Source: Pseudoalteromonas aurantia 208
GTDB taxonomy: Bacteria; Pseudomonadota; Gammaproteobacteria; Enterobacterales; Alteromonadaceae
Assembly: GCF_014858725.1 (NCBI RefSeq)
Contig: NZ_AQGV01000015.1
Location: 1 to 64,000 of the forward strand
Direction: 5' to 3'
Length of the DNA stretch: 64,000 bases
Every line of letters starts with the position of its first letter. Position 1 is the stretch's first letter. Made by a program: the position numbers and the translations under genes. This document shows, in pieces, positions 17,087-25,932 of this stretch. The notes below the pieces were generated by a model. It was not told the DNA's origin. It searched no databases and saw only the letters and a program-made list of their open reading frames with translations.

Positions 17087-17869
17087 CTAACGTATATGAT
17101 TCAATCTTATCTGACTTAAATTGAAGCCTAAATGAATGTCGGTTCGTAACGTGACTAAATTTTTACTAATAATAAAATCATCCATGCCGCTATTTAACTT
17201 ATTTTTTAAGCTTTGTTTGCAATCATCACTCGCCAGTGCTGACTCAATATCACCGAACTTGTTTAGCAGTTGTGAGGCTGATTTATTGCCTACACCTGGC
17301 ACACCGGGGATATCGTTGGTTTTGTCTCCAGCGAGCGCCCAGAGATCAATAAGTAAATGTTTTGGGACATCGAAACGTTCCGTAATTTCTTGCTCCGTTA
17401 ACCAGTTCTTTTTAAAATAGTCAAATACACTAATGTACTCACTTGTTAGCGGATAAAAACCTTTATCTGTAGAGATAATCGTAGAGTGAATTCTTCCCGC
17501 TTGTGCTTTAGCCGCTAACGTTGCAATGATATCGTCAGCTTCATCTTGCAATGGTCGATATGCTGTAACGCCAAGCTCCGAAAAAGCATCAGCCATAATA
17601 TTTAAATTATCGGCAAGTAAACTGGGCATAGGTTTACGAGAATGCTTATATTGCTCAAAATAATGATAACGCCAGCTTTTATCGCCATCAAATATAGCAA
17701 TCATGTGAGTTGCGTTAGTTGCTTTGATTATTTTTTGCGTTGCGTGTTTCACGCGAGACTTGCAAGATGAAATTATATGCTGGTCACTGTGGTGACTTTG
17801 TTGTACATCTACAGCAAAAATGCGCCGAATTAAATTCAGCGCGTCAATAAGTACTAAGTTTTTTTTCAT
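17087..17869 (-). CDS. xni: Flap endonuclease Xni (exonuclease IX)
   Basis: A 260-residue 5' nuclease-domain protein related to the small domain of DNA polymerase I. LVLIDALNLIRRIFAV, ATHMIAIFDGD, DEADDIIATLA and STDKGFYPL supply the acidic metal ligands, and LAGDKTNDIPGVPGVGNKSASQLL is the helix-hairpin-helix. Length matches E. coli Xni (YgdG). It overlaps the ppnN stop by 4 bp; the same xni-ppnN neighbourhood exists in E. coli. Confidence 0.95.
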   Translation of the reverse strand: MKKNLVLIDALNLIRRIFAVDVQQSHHSDQHIISSCKSRVKHATQKIIKATNATHMIAIFDGDKSWRYHYFEQYKHSRKPMPSLLADNLNIMADAFSELGVTAYRPLQDEADDIIATLAAKAQAGRIHSTIISTDKGFYPLTSEYISVFDYFKKNWLTEQEITERFDVPKHLLIDLWALAGDKTNDIPGVPGVGNKSASQLLNKFGDIESALASDDCKQSLKNKLNSGMDDFIISKNLVTLRTDIHLGFNLSQIRLNHIR

Positions 17870-19209
17870 GCTTTTATTTTATAACACGGTATATATTTAC
17901 TGCCTGGAAGCTTCATTCTACCTTGATCAACAAATGCTTGCAGAAGTTTATCCATATCTTTCATTAAAGAGGTATCACCACTTAAAATATAGGGGCCGTG
18001 GCTTTGTATTGCTTTTATTCCTTCATCTTTAACATTACCCGCAACAATTCCAGAAAATGCTCGTCGCAGATTGGCGGCTAATTGTTGTGTAGGTTGTTCT
18101 AGATGTAAATTAAGACCAGACATATTGTCGTGAGTAGGCGCAAATGGCATTTGAAACTCATTGTTAATTTTTAAGGTCCAGTTGAAATAGTATGCGTCAC
18201 CTTGCTCCTTTCTATATAATCGAACATCTGCCATACTGCTTTTGAGTTTCTTGGCGACAAGCTCGGGGTCGTCAACAATGACTTCAAATTTACTAAGTGC
18301 TTCTTTACCTAAAATACTTTCAACAAATGCGCAAATCTCATTGAAATAGGCTGCAGACTCTTTTGGCCCTGTTAAAATAACAGGTAAGCATTGCTTAGCG
18401 TTCTCAGGGTGAAGTAGTATACCGAGTAAATAAAGTAACTCTTCGGCAGTTCCCGCACCTCCTGGGAAAATAATAATACCATGTGACATACGGACAAACG
18501 CTTCTAAACGTTTTTCTATATCAGGCAGTATCACTAATTCATTCACAATCGGGTTAGGCGGTTCAGCAGCAATAATACTGGGTTCAGTTAACCCTAAATA
18601 GCGATTACTGGTGATACGTTGTTTTGCATGACCAATGGTGGCACCCTTCATTGGGCCCTTCATTGCTCCGGGTCCACAGCCAGTACATATATTCATACCA
18701 CGTAAACCAAGCTGATACCCAACTTCCTTGGTGTATTTATATTCAGTTTCGTTAATTGAGTGGCCACCCCAACAAACGATCAAATTCGGGTCTGTGTTTA
18801 CTTGTAATGCATCTGCATTACGAAGCATATCGAAAACCATATGTGTGATTTCACGGGGTTCTTCGATTTGTTCTTGATGCTTTTGGCAAATAAAAAGGAT
18901 GTCACGAATGACAGAAAAAATGTGTTCGTGGATCCCTATGATGATCTCACCGTCAACAAAAGCCGTACTAGGTGGGTTATCTAACTCGATTTTAATTCCG
19001 CGTTCTCTAGCAATAAGGCGAATAGCAAAATCTTGGTATTTATTATAGATTTCTGAACTTGAGTCAGTATGGCTACCAACATTTAGTACTGCAAGTGCAC
19101 AGTTTCTAAACAATCGATAGCGCTTACTATGTGATGATTGTTGCAGTAAGTCTACTTCTAATTGAGATAGAAGGTTCAAAACACCTGTTGGGTTTAACTG
19201 TATTTGCAT
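17866..19209 (-). CDS. ppnN: Pyrimidine/purine nucleotide 5'-monophosphate nucleosidase
   Basis: A 447-residue LOG-family nucleosidase that cleaves nucleoside monophosphates to base and ribose 5-phosphate; the E. coli enzyme (YgdH) is controlled by (p)ppGpp. PGGAGTAEE (about residue 270) is the LOG catalytic motif; CWGGHSINE, CTGCGPGAMKGPMKGA and KLPGSKYIPCYKI match PpnN. The ATG at 19209, 7 bp after AAGGAG, is preferred to one at 19215 that abuts it. It is co-transcribed with xni and probably the upstream cyclase. Confidence 0.95.
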   Translation of the reverse strand: MQIQLNPTGVLNLLSQLEVDLLQQSSHSKRYRLFRNCALAVLNVGSHTDSSSEIYNKYQDFAIRLIARERGIKIELDNPPSTAFVDGEIIIGIHEHIFSVIRDILFICQKHQEQIEEPREITHMVFDMLRNADALQVNTDPNLIVCWGGHSINETEYKYTKEVGYQLGLRGMNICTGCGPGAMKGPMKGATIGHAKQRITSNRYLGLTEPSIIAAEPPNPIVNELVILPDIEKRLEAFVRMSHGIIIFPGGAGTAEELLYLLGILLHPENAKQCLPVILTGPKESAAYFNEICAFVESILGKEALSKFEVIVDDPELVAKKLKSSMADVRLYRKEQGDAYYFNWTLKINNEFQMPFAPTHDNMSGLNLHLEQPTQQLAANLRRAFSGIVAGNVKDEGIKAIQSHGPYILSGDTSLMKDMDKLLQAFVDQGRMKLPGSKYIPCYKIKA

Positions 19210-19223
19210 AGGCATACTCCTTG

Positions 19224-20768
19224 TTATTCACGAAGACAAATTCGGTCTCTCCCGCTATTTTTTGCTTCGTAAAGTGCATCATCTGCTCTATCAAAAGCCG
19301 ACAACGGTGTATCACCATCTCTAAATTGTGTTGCACCTAAAGAAATAGTGATTTGTACTTGTTTTTCTTTAAATTTAAAAGGGATCGACTTAATTGTGGT
19401 TCTGACCTTCTCTAACGGTTGTTTTGCTTGGCCTAGTGGCATTCCAGGCATAAGTAAAACAAACTCTTCGCCGCCATAACGCGCAATAAAGTCTGTTTTT
19501 CTAATAGACTTTTTCAATGCGCGAGCAATGACTTGCAGTGTTTTGTCACCGGCGCTGTGACCATACTGATCATTGATAGATTTGAAGTGGTCAACATCAA
19601 TTACAACGAGGGTTACATCTGATTTTTGCACATCGAATAAATGAAACTCTTGATTAAATCTATCATCAAATGCGGCTCTGTTAGGTAGCTTGGTAAGCCC
19701 ATCTAACAAGCTCTTAAAACGTTGTTCGGATAGGCGCTTTTTATAATTAGTTACTTTAGATTCAAGTACATTAATGCGCTCGTTAATTTGCTCGAAGCTT
19801 GCAAAAAGGGCTTCTTTATCAGCTCGCTCTAATCTTTCTCGCTCAACCAAATCGTGACTTAGAATCTTCAGTTCTCCGTCCACTAATGATTTAAGCTCCG
19901 CTATCGATGTCGCTTTTTGAGTTTGCTCATTGAGGTTTTTTATTTTTGATTCAATTTGCTTATTTAAACCATTAAGCTCATTACTCATTGAACGTGAGTT
20001 TTTGGTTGTACTAATGATAGATGTATGAAGTTCTTCTAGTGTTTGGTTTAACGACACCAAAAAACCCTGCGCAGATTGACGCTCTCTGGCAATACTTTTT
20101 GCAATGATCCTTATTATCCCTAAACCGGACTCTAACAATACGTCGACGTTGTCATTGAGACTAATATTATTCTTTATCGCTTTTACTTCGTTAGCAACAT
20201 CTTCATCAAAAATAAGCTCGTTAGCCAGTGCGAGTAATTCAGCTGCAATCTCTGGATTTTTATCAGAACGGCTGTTTGCGTCAGAATCAGTTAAAATAGT
20301 TGCTTTACTTTGCAATGCCTTGTGATAAATCGTCACGAGTTTATCAAGGATTGGTATAAACTCGTTCGTGGACTGTACGTCCAATTCATGATCAAGTAAA
20401 TGGCGTAACATTCGTCTGCCATCTTCAGGTAAACCTTTTACTCTTTGAAGTTGTTTTCCTGAGGTTGTGATCGATTCCAATAATTTTCTATGATTAGCAG
20501 AATTCACCGCTTCTTGTTGCTTGAGCATTGCTGACATATTGTCGATTAACGGGGCAAATTCCTCAAAATCCATGCCTTTGTTAAGCGCACTTCTAAATTT
20601 AGCAAGTTGGTTATCTAGGGCAACGTCTTGTCCTTTGCAGCTTAGCGATAATTTCGCAGAAAATTGAGAAAGCACATCTACTTGATGTTTTCTTGCTGTT
20701 TCTAAGGCCTTGCGAACTTTTATTGCTTGTCCGAGTTTTTTTTCTAATTGCTCAGTATTATCAGTCAC
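19224..20768 (-). CDS. Diguanylate cyclase with long coiled N-terminal region
   Basis: A 514-residue soluble protein that should make cyclic di-GMP. The C-terminal GGDEF domain (about residues 345-510) has RYGGEEFVLLMPG as the active site and RKTD exactly five residues before it, the inhibitory I-site RxxD, so feedback inhibition is likely. The N-terminal 330 residues are mostly helical with a predicted coiled coil (LNEQTQKATSIAELKS, LVERERLERADKEALF) and no known sensor domain. The start is a GTG. The stop is 14 bp from the ppnN start, so they may be co-transcribed. Confidence 0.93.
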   Translation of the reverse strand: MTDNTEQLEKKLGQAIKVRKALETARKHQVDVLSQFSAKLSLSCKGQDVALDNQLAKFRSALNKGMDFEEFAPLIDNMSAMLKQQEAVNSANHRKLLESITTSGKQLQRVKGLPEDGRRMLRHLLDHELDVQSTNEFIPILDKLVTIYHKALQSKATILTDSDANSRSDKNPEIAAELLALANELIFDEDVANEVKAIKNNISLNDNVDVLLESGLGIIRIIAKSIARERQSAQGFLVSLNQTLEELHTSIISTTKNSRSMSNELNGLNKQIESKIKNLNEQTQKATSIAELKSLVDGELKILSHDLVERERLERADKEALFASFEQINERINVLESKVTNYKKRLSEQRFKSLLDGLTKLPNRAAFDDRFNQEFHLFDVQKSDVTLVVIDVDHFKSINDQYGHSAGDKTLQVIARALKKSIRKTDFIARYGGEEFVLLMPGMPLGQAKQPLEKVRTTIKSIPFKFKEKQVQITISLGATQFRDGDTPLSAFDRADDALYEAKNSGRDRICLRE

Positions 20769-20953
20769 AAATATAGACCACTTCCATCGTAGATAAACAC
20801 GCTTTTAAGTTTACAACAAATATTTGATTAATGTAGATGATTTTGTAATTAGCTGCTAATTATTCATCCAATAATGTAGATTCACCGCGTTTTTTAAATA
20901 ATCGGTCGTATCTTTGTTAGGGTCCGTGGAACCGACGTTATGTAGAAATAATT

Positions 20954-22732
20954 ATGATTAAAAATACTGCTTGGCTAGCCTTGACGGCATTGCCGTTTTT
21001 GTCTTTTGCTGAGGTTGAATATAGGCTGAAAATAGATCAACCAGAACATCATTTAGGCAATGTATCAATTTCATTTCCAAAATTAGCGCAATCTCACATA
21101 GATATCCAGTTGCCCGATTGGCGGACTGGTCGTTACGAGATTTTGAATTTGGCAAATGGCGTACGTTTGTTCTCTGCGACAAATAGCCTTGGTGCAGCAT
21201 TAGAGTGGAATAAAGTAGATAAAAATACTTGGCGAGTCCATTTTGATAAGCCAACTGAAGTGAATGTGAATTACCAAGTATACGCGAATGAGCTTGGCCT
21301 GCGTGCTAGGCACATCGATGATAGTCATGCATTCATTGATGCTTCAGGGTTTTTCATGTTTAGTGATTCATTCAGGCAAGAGCCCATTAACGTTGAGTTG
21401 GAAGTTCCCAAAGCGTGGCGTTCTGTTTCTGGCATGAAATTCGGTGACAATCAACACAGTTTTGTTGCTCAAAACTATGATGTGTTACTAGATTCGCCAA
21501 TTGAGACTGGTATAAATGATTTAAGTAAGTTTGAAGTCGATGGCCGACAATATGAGTTAGTTGTTTGGGGGGAGGGCAATTATGATATTGCGCTTATGTT
21601 GCGAGACCTTAAAAAGCTGGTCAAAACTGGGTCGCTGATCTGGGATGATTATCCGTATGAGCGTTACGTATTTATGGTACACGCTACAAGTGGTGCCCGA
21701 GGCGCTACCGAACATTTAAATTCAACTATAATCCAGAGGCACAGAGATAAGTTTTCAAAAAGAAAAGATTATATCGGTTTCATTTCTACTGCGGCGCACG
21801 AATTCATTCATACATGGAATGTTAAAAATTATCGCCCTTCTGGCCTAGTTCCTTACGATTATGTCGACATTAACTATAGTGATCTTTTATGGTTGGCGGA
21901 GGGTTCTACGAGTTATTTAGAAGATTATCTATTACTAAGTGCAGGAATAACCACCAATCAAGAGTACTTCAAAAGTTTGACTCGCTCAATTAACCGGCAT
22001 TTGGCGACCCCTGGTCGAGAAGTTCAATCTGCGGCGGAAACCAGCTTTGATAAGTGGATTAATCAAGGAGGAGATCATGGCCGAAATTATAGTACAAACA
22101 TTTATTCTGAAGGTGCGTTAATATCTATGGCATTGGATATTACGTTATTAAAGGATTCTGATGGTGCGGTAAGTTATAAAGATGTTCATCGGGAACTTTA
22201 CAAGCAATTTAAGCTGCCAAAATCTTTTACCAGTCAGGATGTGAAGAATATACTGAAGCAAGTGAGCGGTAAAGATTATTCTCACTGGTGGACTACGCAC
22301 GTAGATAGTCCATTAGACATTGATTTTGACGAACTACTCAGTTTGGTTGGTCTACAACATGTACTGCCTACATCGGCTGAAATAACCGCGAGTATTAATG
22401 CTCAGGCTAGTATTTCAGGCGAGTTGTTACTTTTAACACATGTAGCTCGTAATGGAGCTGCTTGGAATGGGGGATTGACAGCAGGTGATAAAATCGTCGC
22501 CATTGATGGCCATCATGTAAGGAATTCATTGGCAAAAACGCTAAAGTTATTAAAACCTGAAAAAAAGGTCCGTGTAGATTTTATTCGTAGACATAAAATA
22601 CATAGCACTTATATTACTTTAGAAAAAGACTATAATATGCCTAAAGAAGTGAAGGCAGTTAAAAATCCATCAAAATTGCAGAGAAAAATGTATCAATCTT
22701 GGATGGGAATACCACATCCATATAGTAAGTAG
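20954..22732 (+). CDS. M61 family metallopeptidase (glycyl aminopeptidase type) with PDZ domain
   Basis: A 592-residue exported peptidase. The signal peptide is MIKNTAWLALTALPFLSFA. The M61 zinc site HEFIHTWNVKNYRP lies about residue 285, with the third ligand Glu in LAEGSTSYLEDY. A C-terminal PDZ domain (about 475-565) contains VARNGAAWNGGLTAGDKIVAIDG. Family architecture and length are normal. The gene stands alone, diverging from the diguanylate cyclase, and ends at a bidirectional hairpin. Substrates would be small peptides with N-terminal Gly or Ala, by family knowledge. Confidence 0.94.
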   Translation: MIKNTAWLALTALPFLSFAEVEYRLKIDQPEHHLGNVSISFPKLAQSHIDIQLPDWRTGRYEILNLANGVRLFSATNSLGAALEWNKVDKNTWRVHFDKPTEVNVNYQVYANELGLRARHIDDSHAFIDASGFFMFSDSFRQEPINVELEVPKAWRSVSGMKFGDNQHSFVAQNYDVLLDSPIETGINDLSKFEVDGRQYELVVWGEGNYDIALMLRDLKKLVKTGSLIWDDYPYERYVFMVHATSGARGATEHLNSTIIQRHRDKFSKRKDYIGFISTAAHEFIHTWNVKNYRPSGLVPYDYVDINYSDLLWLAEGSTSYLEDYLLLSAGITTNQEYFKSLTRSINRHLATPGREVQSAAETSFDKWINQGGDHGRNYSTNIYSEGALISMALDITLLKDSDGAVSYKDVHRELYKQFKLPKSFTSQDVKNILKQVSGKDYSHWWTTHVDSPLDIDFDELLSLVGLQHVLPTSAEITASINAQASISGELLLLTHVARNGAAWNGGLTAGDKIVAIDGHHVRNSLAKTLKLLKPEKKVRVDFIRRHKIHSTYITLEKDYNMPKEVKAVKNPSKLQRKMYQSWMGIPHPYSK

Positions 22733-22808
22733 CTTTACATTTAATGTTTTTCTTCATTAATTTAAAGAAAATAATTTAAATATAATAATGTGCAGGTTTT
22801 ATGGTTTT

Positions 22809-22839
22809 ATAATAAGCGAAGGTAACTTCGCTTATTATA
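22809..22839. terminator. Bidirectional terminator between M61 peptidase and dermatopontin-like gene
   Basis: AATAAGCGAAG, loop GTAA, CTTCGCTTATT, with AT-rich flanks on both sides. It sits between convergent stops at 22732 and 22864. Confidence 0.75.
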
Positions 22840-22863
22840 TTATTATTTACTATCTATTGTAGT

Positions 22864-23640
22864 TTACCAGTCAGATACTGAGTTACAGTAGCTTACTTGT
22901 GTTCTACGATCTTCATAGTGGTTATGATGTTGGCTAGCATAGCCAATTAATGCGCCGTTAGAACCTAAGTTCCAAGCTTGGTCATATGAACTTAGCGGTG
23001 TCACGTTGCATGATTCAGGTGTCAATGAAGCACCTGAACGAGAAGTTGCCATGTTTGCACAACTAAAGCTGAACTGACGGTCTTCAGTACCGTTATTGTG
23101 ACGACTTGTAATTCCGGCTAAGAACCCACCGTTAGGGCATGAATAGTTAAATGCTGTATCGTATGAATTAACGTATCCAGACCATTTGGTTGTCTTACGA
23201 TACATACGATCATTACCCGCTTTATATTTCGCGCATACAATATTGAATCTGCGGTCTTCTGTACGGTTATCGTGGAAGCTAGAAATAGATTTTATGAACA
23301 TGTTACTTGGACATGTGTAGCTAAACGCTTGGTCAAAATCATTAACATAACCAGACGTTAATGTGCTGTGGACTTTTAAAGCGCCACCAACGTATATGGT
23401 TGCTTCTTCTTTTTCAAACTCAAGCACTAAACGCTCTGAGACATTATATTCATCAACAGAGTTTCCAGACTCAATTAATTCTATAATTGTTTCAATGTTT
23501 TCACTTTGACTAGCTGGGATACGATAAACTTTAGAGTCAAGTTTATATTCCATGTATTCGTTGTTATCTGCCATTGCAGATGTTGAAAACAAACTTGCTA
23601 GACCAAGTGCTAAAGCACTTTTTAATAATTGTACTTTCAT
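22864..23640 (-). CDS. Secreted protein with three dermatopontin-like repeats
   Basis: A 258-residue secreted protein. The signal peptide ends at STSAMA (residue 24). Three repeats of about 50 residues follow: GYVNDFDQAFSYTCPSN with SFHDNRTEDRRFNIVC; GYVNSYDTAFNYSCPNG with SRHNNGTEDRQFSFSC; and SYDQAWNLGSNGALIGYASQ with HNHYEDRRTQVSYC. The D-x2-F-x-Y-x-C ... G-x-S-x-H-x-N-x2-EDR-x-F-x3-C pattern is that of dermatopontin, an animal extracellular-matrix protein and lectin family also seen in invertebrates. Even-numbered Cys pairs suggest disulfides. AAGGA lies 7 bp before the ATG. The role is unknown; carbohydrate or matrix binding is an inference. Confidence 0.82.
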   Translation of the reverse strand: MKVQLLKSALALGLASLFSTSAMADNNEYMEYKLDSKVYRIPASQSENIETIIELIESGNSVDEYNVSERLVLEFEKEEATIYVGGALKVHSTLTSGYVNDFDQAFSYTCPSNMFIKSISSFHDNRTEDRRFNIVCAKYKAGNDRMYRKTTKWSGYVNSYDTAFNYSCPNGGFLAGITSRHNNGTEDRQFSFSCANMATSRSGASLTPESCNVTPLSSYDQAWNLGSNGALIGYASQHHNHYEDRRTQVSYCNSVSDW

Positions 23641-23994
23641 TTTTATTCCTTTAATAAATTTATGTTTTATATATTCGCGATTATTAATCGCGGGATTTAT
23701 AATTATTCAACGTGAAGCCTGTGTCAATAATAAATTAATAAATTAATTTTTTTGAAGTTCAATAATTTCAATTATTAGTACTTTTTTTCATGGTTGTTGT
23801 GATATTTAAAGGCGAGGGGGGAGTGGTGGTTTCGGCAAGGGCAATAATTAAATTTTACTATTAATTGTTGATGGTTAATAAATGTTGGCATATTATCTTT
23901 TTAATATAAATAAACGATAATATGCACAAGTATAATTTGCTCAATAATGATTTAAGGACAGTAGATCTTATACTCTATCTATTTTAAATGGAGT
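23641..23994. other. AT-rich intergenic region with two inverted repeats
   Basis: No gene was found in these 354 bases. The region holds the 5' untranslated region and promoter of the dermatopontin-like gene. A hairpin CGCGAT/ATCGCG (23676-23692, loop TATTA) lies 36-52 bases before its ATG. A perfect 10-base inverted repeat, GCATATTATC and GATAATATGC (23888-23897 and 23916-23925), lies farther up, near the 3' end of the glycosyltransferase gene. Confidence 0.6.
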
Positions 23995-24774
23995 TTAAGC
24001 TCTATTTTCATTTAAGTTCATATATTTTTTTATGACTCGCTGAGTATGTTTTTTATTATTTAATTTTTGGGTCATTTGCTGGAGTTTTCTGCGCCAAAAG
24101 GCAGATCTGAATTGTAGCCCTTTAGACATAGCTGCAATTGTACTATCAAACTCTAGATCTTGTTTTAAGGGGCAAGGGCTTAAGGTTAAAATTTCGATAT
24201 CTTTTTCCCACCAGTGTTGATAGTCAGTGTCAACAGGTCTGCCAAAGGGAATTGATGCGTTTAATATCTTTTTTGCCCCCATGAGAGAAACTGCTTGTGC
24301 ACACGTCCCAGCAGAGACTTTTTGCTGAATTCTCAAATTGAACTGATCATTTAATTTGAATTCATAGGCTGTAGGGCGCTCCCTGTTGCCGTATTCAGCT
24401 AGTTTGATCATGTCCCAATCAAATGGAATATCGCTTAACGATGCGATAGCTGAGTTGAGATCTGCGACAACTTTAAAGTCATCTTCTAGAATTACAGCAT
24501 ACTTAATATTATTGTCGACTATATGCTGTAACACTTTTAAATGGCTCATATAGCAGCCAATTTCACCAGGGCTAAGTGGTTTATGATATTGCGTCCGATT
24601 TAACTCAGCAGAATAAAATTTATTCTTTTCGTCGAGACTGATCTTTGCTCCGTAAACGGCGCTGACTCGTTCAAAAGTGAGCCCTGTTGGGGCGAGTCGT
24701 TCTTGAGACTCGTGAAGTCTGTCAGTACTATTGTCAAGGTTAATAAGAAAAACAGGAGGTGTATTATTCGTCAT
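23995..24774 (-). CDS. Glycosyltransferase family 25 protein
   Basis: A 259-residue glycosyltransferase of the LPS beta-1,4-galactosyltransferase type (GT25). VFLINLDNSTDRL at the start, SPGEIGCYMSHLKVLQHI and YAVILEDDFKV (the acidic metal motif) are diagnostic. The C-terminal end is basic (RRKLQQMTQKLNNKKHTQR). It starts inside the end of the lipoprotein gene (11-bp overlap). GT25 enzymes decorate lipooligosaccharide; the acceptor here is unknown and no other LPS genes are nearby. Confidence 0.9.
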   Translation of the reverse strand: MTNNTPPVFLINLDNSTDRLHESQERLAPTGLTFERVSAVYGAKISLDEKNKFYSAELNRTQYHKPLSPGEIGCYMSHLKVLQHIVDNNIKYAVILEDDFKVVADLNSAIASLSDIPFDWDMIKLAEYGNRERPTAYEFKLNDQFNLRIQQKVSAGTCAQAVSLMGAKKILNASIPFGRPVDTDYQHWWEKDIEILTLSPCPLKQDLEFDSTIAAMSKGLQFRSAFWRRKLQQMTQKLNNKKHTQRVIKKYMNLNENRA

Positions 24775-25258
24775 CGGGCATTATCTCTAATTTTACTTGC
24801 CAAGGGCTGTGCTGATTTAATGTTTCTGCAACTGATAGATGGACTATCAAAGGTTCAGATGGGTGAGTGAAAATGGTACTTTTTGTTGTAGTTATCAAGC
24901 CCCAGCTTTCATTGAGGCATTTCGATAGCATCGATTTTGAGGTTGTATAAGTGTCTTTTGCAACAGAGAGTGCATCAAAACTTGTCTCGCAGTGATATCC
25001 AGTAATACCAGTTGAGTATTCACTAATCTGACATTGCTCACCGACTAAGTGATATTTAGCATACCAAGAAGTTAAAAATGGGGTGTTAACTTTACTGCCC
25101 TTTAGCGGGCGAAACTTATCTTTTGCATTTTCGACTAGTGCTATAACTTTTTCACAGTCAGTCATTTTGGCGATGTTAGCCGTTTGAGCTGTGGAAAGCG
25201 TGTTGCAGCCAGTTAAACCAATAACAAGAGCAAAAGCGCAATGAAGAGGTTTTACCAT
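24764..25258 (-). CDS. Small predicted lipoprotein, unknown function
   Basis: A 164-residue protein with a lipoprotein signal: MVKPLHCAFALVIGLTGC, where LTGC is the lipobox. The chosen ATG at 25258 has AAGGA 7 bp upstream; a longer frame from 25345 would run into hisIE and lacks such a site. Six further cysteines could form disulfides in the periplasm. No domain is recognised. The ATG lies inside a 10-base inverted repeat (25251-25260 with 25291-25300). It is 62 bp downstream of hisIE on the same strand and could receive readthrough from the his operon. Confidence 0.7.
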   Translation of the reverse strand: MVKPLHCAFALVIGLTGCNTLSTAQTANIAKMTDCEKVIALVENAKDKFRPLKGSKVNTPFLTSWYAKYHLVGEQCQISEYSTGITGYHCETSFDALSVAKDTYTTSKSMLSKCLNESWGLITTTKSTIFTHPSEPLIVHLSVAETLNQHSPWQVKLEIMPDDE

Positions 25259-25320
25259 GGTGAGGTCCTTAACTATTTTTAGCAAGCATACCATGGTAAA
25301 CCGTAAAGAACAGAATAGCG

Positions 25321-25932
25321 TTATTTCTGCCTGCTTTGTAGGCAACTTATAACACTCGACAAATCAGTTTCACTTCGTTGTAACAACACCAGCAAGTGAT
25401 AAAGTAAATCAGCAGATTCATTCTCTAGTTCATTTTTGTCTGCCTTCATAGCAGCTAATGCGACTTCAACGCCTTCTTCTCCTACTTTTTGGCAGCTTCG
25501 ACTGATGTCTTTGGCAAATAATGAAGCAGTATAGCTTGTCTTAGGGTCATCTTGCTTACGAGATACAATCACTTGTTCTAACTCGGCTAAAAACCCAAGG
25601 GCAGGTTTTGCTTCTCCAAAACAGCTTTGAGTCCCTAAGTGGCAAGTTGGTCCTTCAGGAATAGCAAGCACTAAGATAGAGTCTTGATCGCAATCAGTAT
25701 GCGCACTCACTAAATTGAGCACATTGTTAGACTCTTCTCCTTTAGTCCATAAACGCTGTTTTGAGCGAGAATAAAAGGTGACTAATTTTTTCTCTAACGT
25801 TACATTTATTGCTTCGCTGTTCATAAATCCTTGCATGAGGATCACACCTGATGTGGCGTGTTGAACGATAGCAGGTAATAATTCTGCTTTCTCAAAATCT
25901 AGTTTTGAAATGTTGGTTGGTGTTAATTGCAT
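25321..25932 (-). CDS. hisI: Bifunctional phosphoribosyl-AMP cyclohydrolase / phosphoribosyl-ATP pyrophosphatase
   Basis: A 203-residue HisIE fusion catalysing steps 2 and 3 of histidine synthesis. The N-terminal cyclohydrolase has MNSEAI, FYSRSKQRLWTKGEES and HTDCDQDS with the zinc-binding residues. The C-terminal pyrophosphatase has KVGEEGVEVALAA and NESADLLYHLLVLL. The start overlaps the hisF stop by 10 bp. It is the last recognised gene of the his operon. Confidence 0.97.
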   Translation of the reverse strand: MQLTPTNISKLDFEKAELLPAIVQHATSGVILMQGFMNSEAINVTLEKKLVTFYSRSKQRLWTKGEESNNVLNLVSAHTDCDQDSILVLAIPEGPTCHLGTQSCFGEAKPALGFLAELEQVIVSRKQDDPKTSYTASLFAKDISRSCQKVGEEGVEVALAAMKADKNELENESADLLYHLLVLLQRSETDLSSVISCLQSRQK

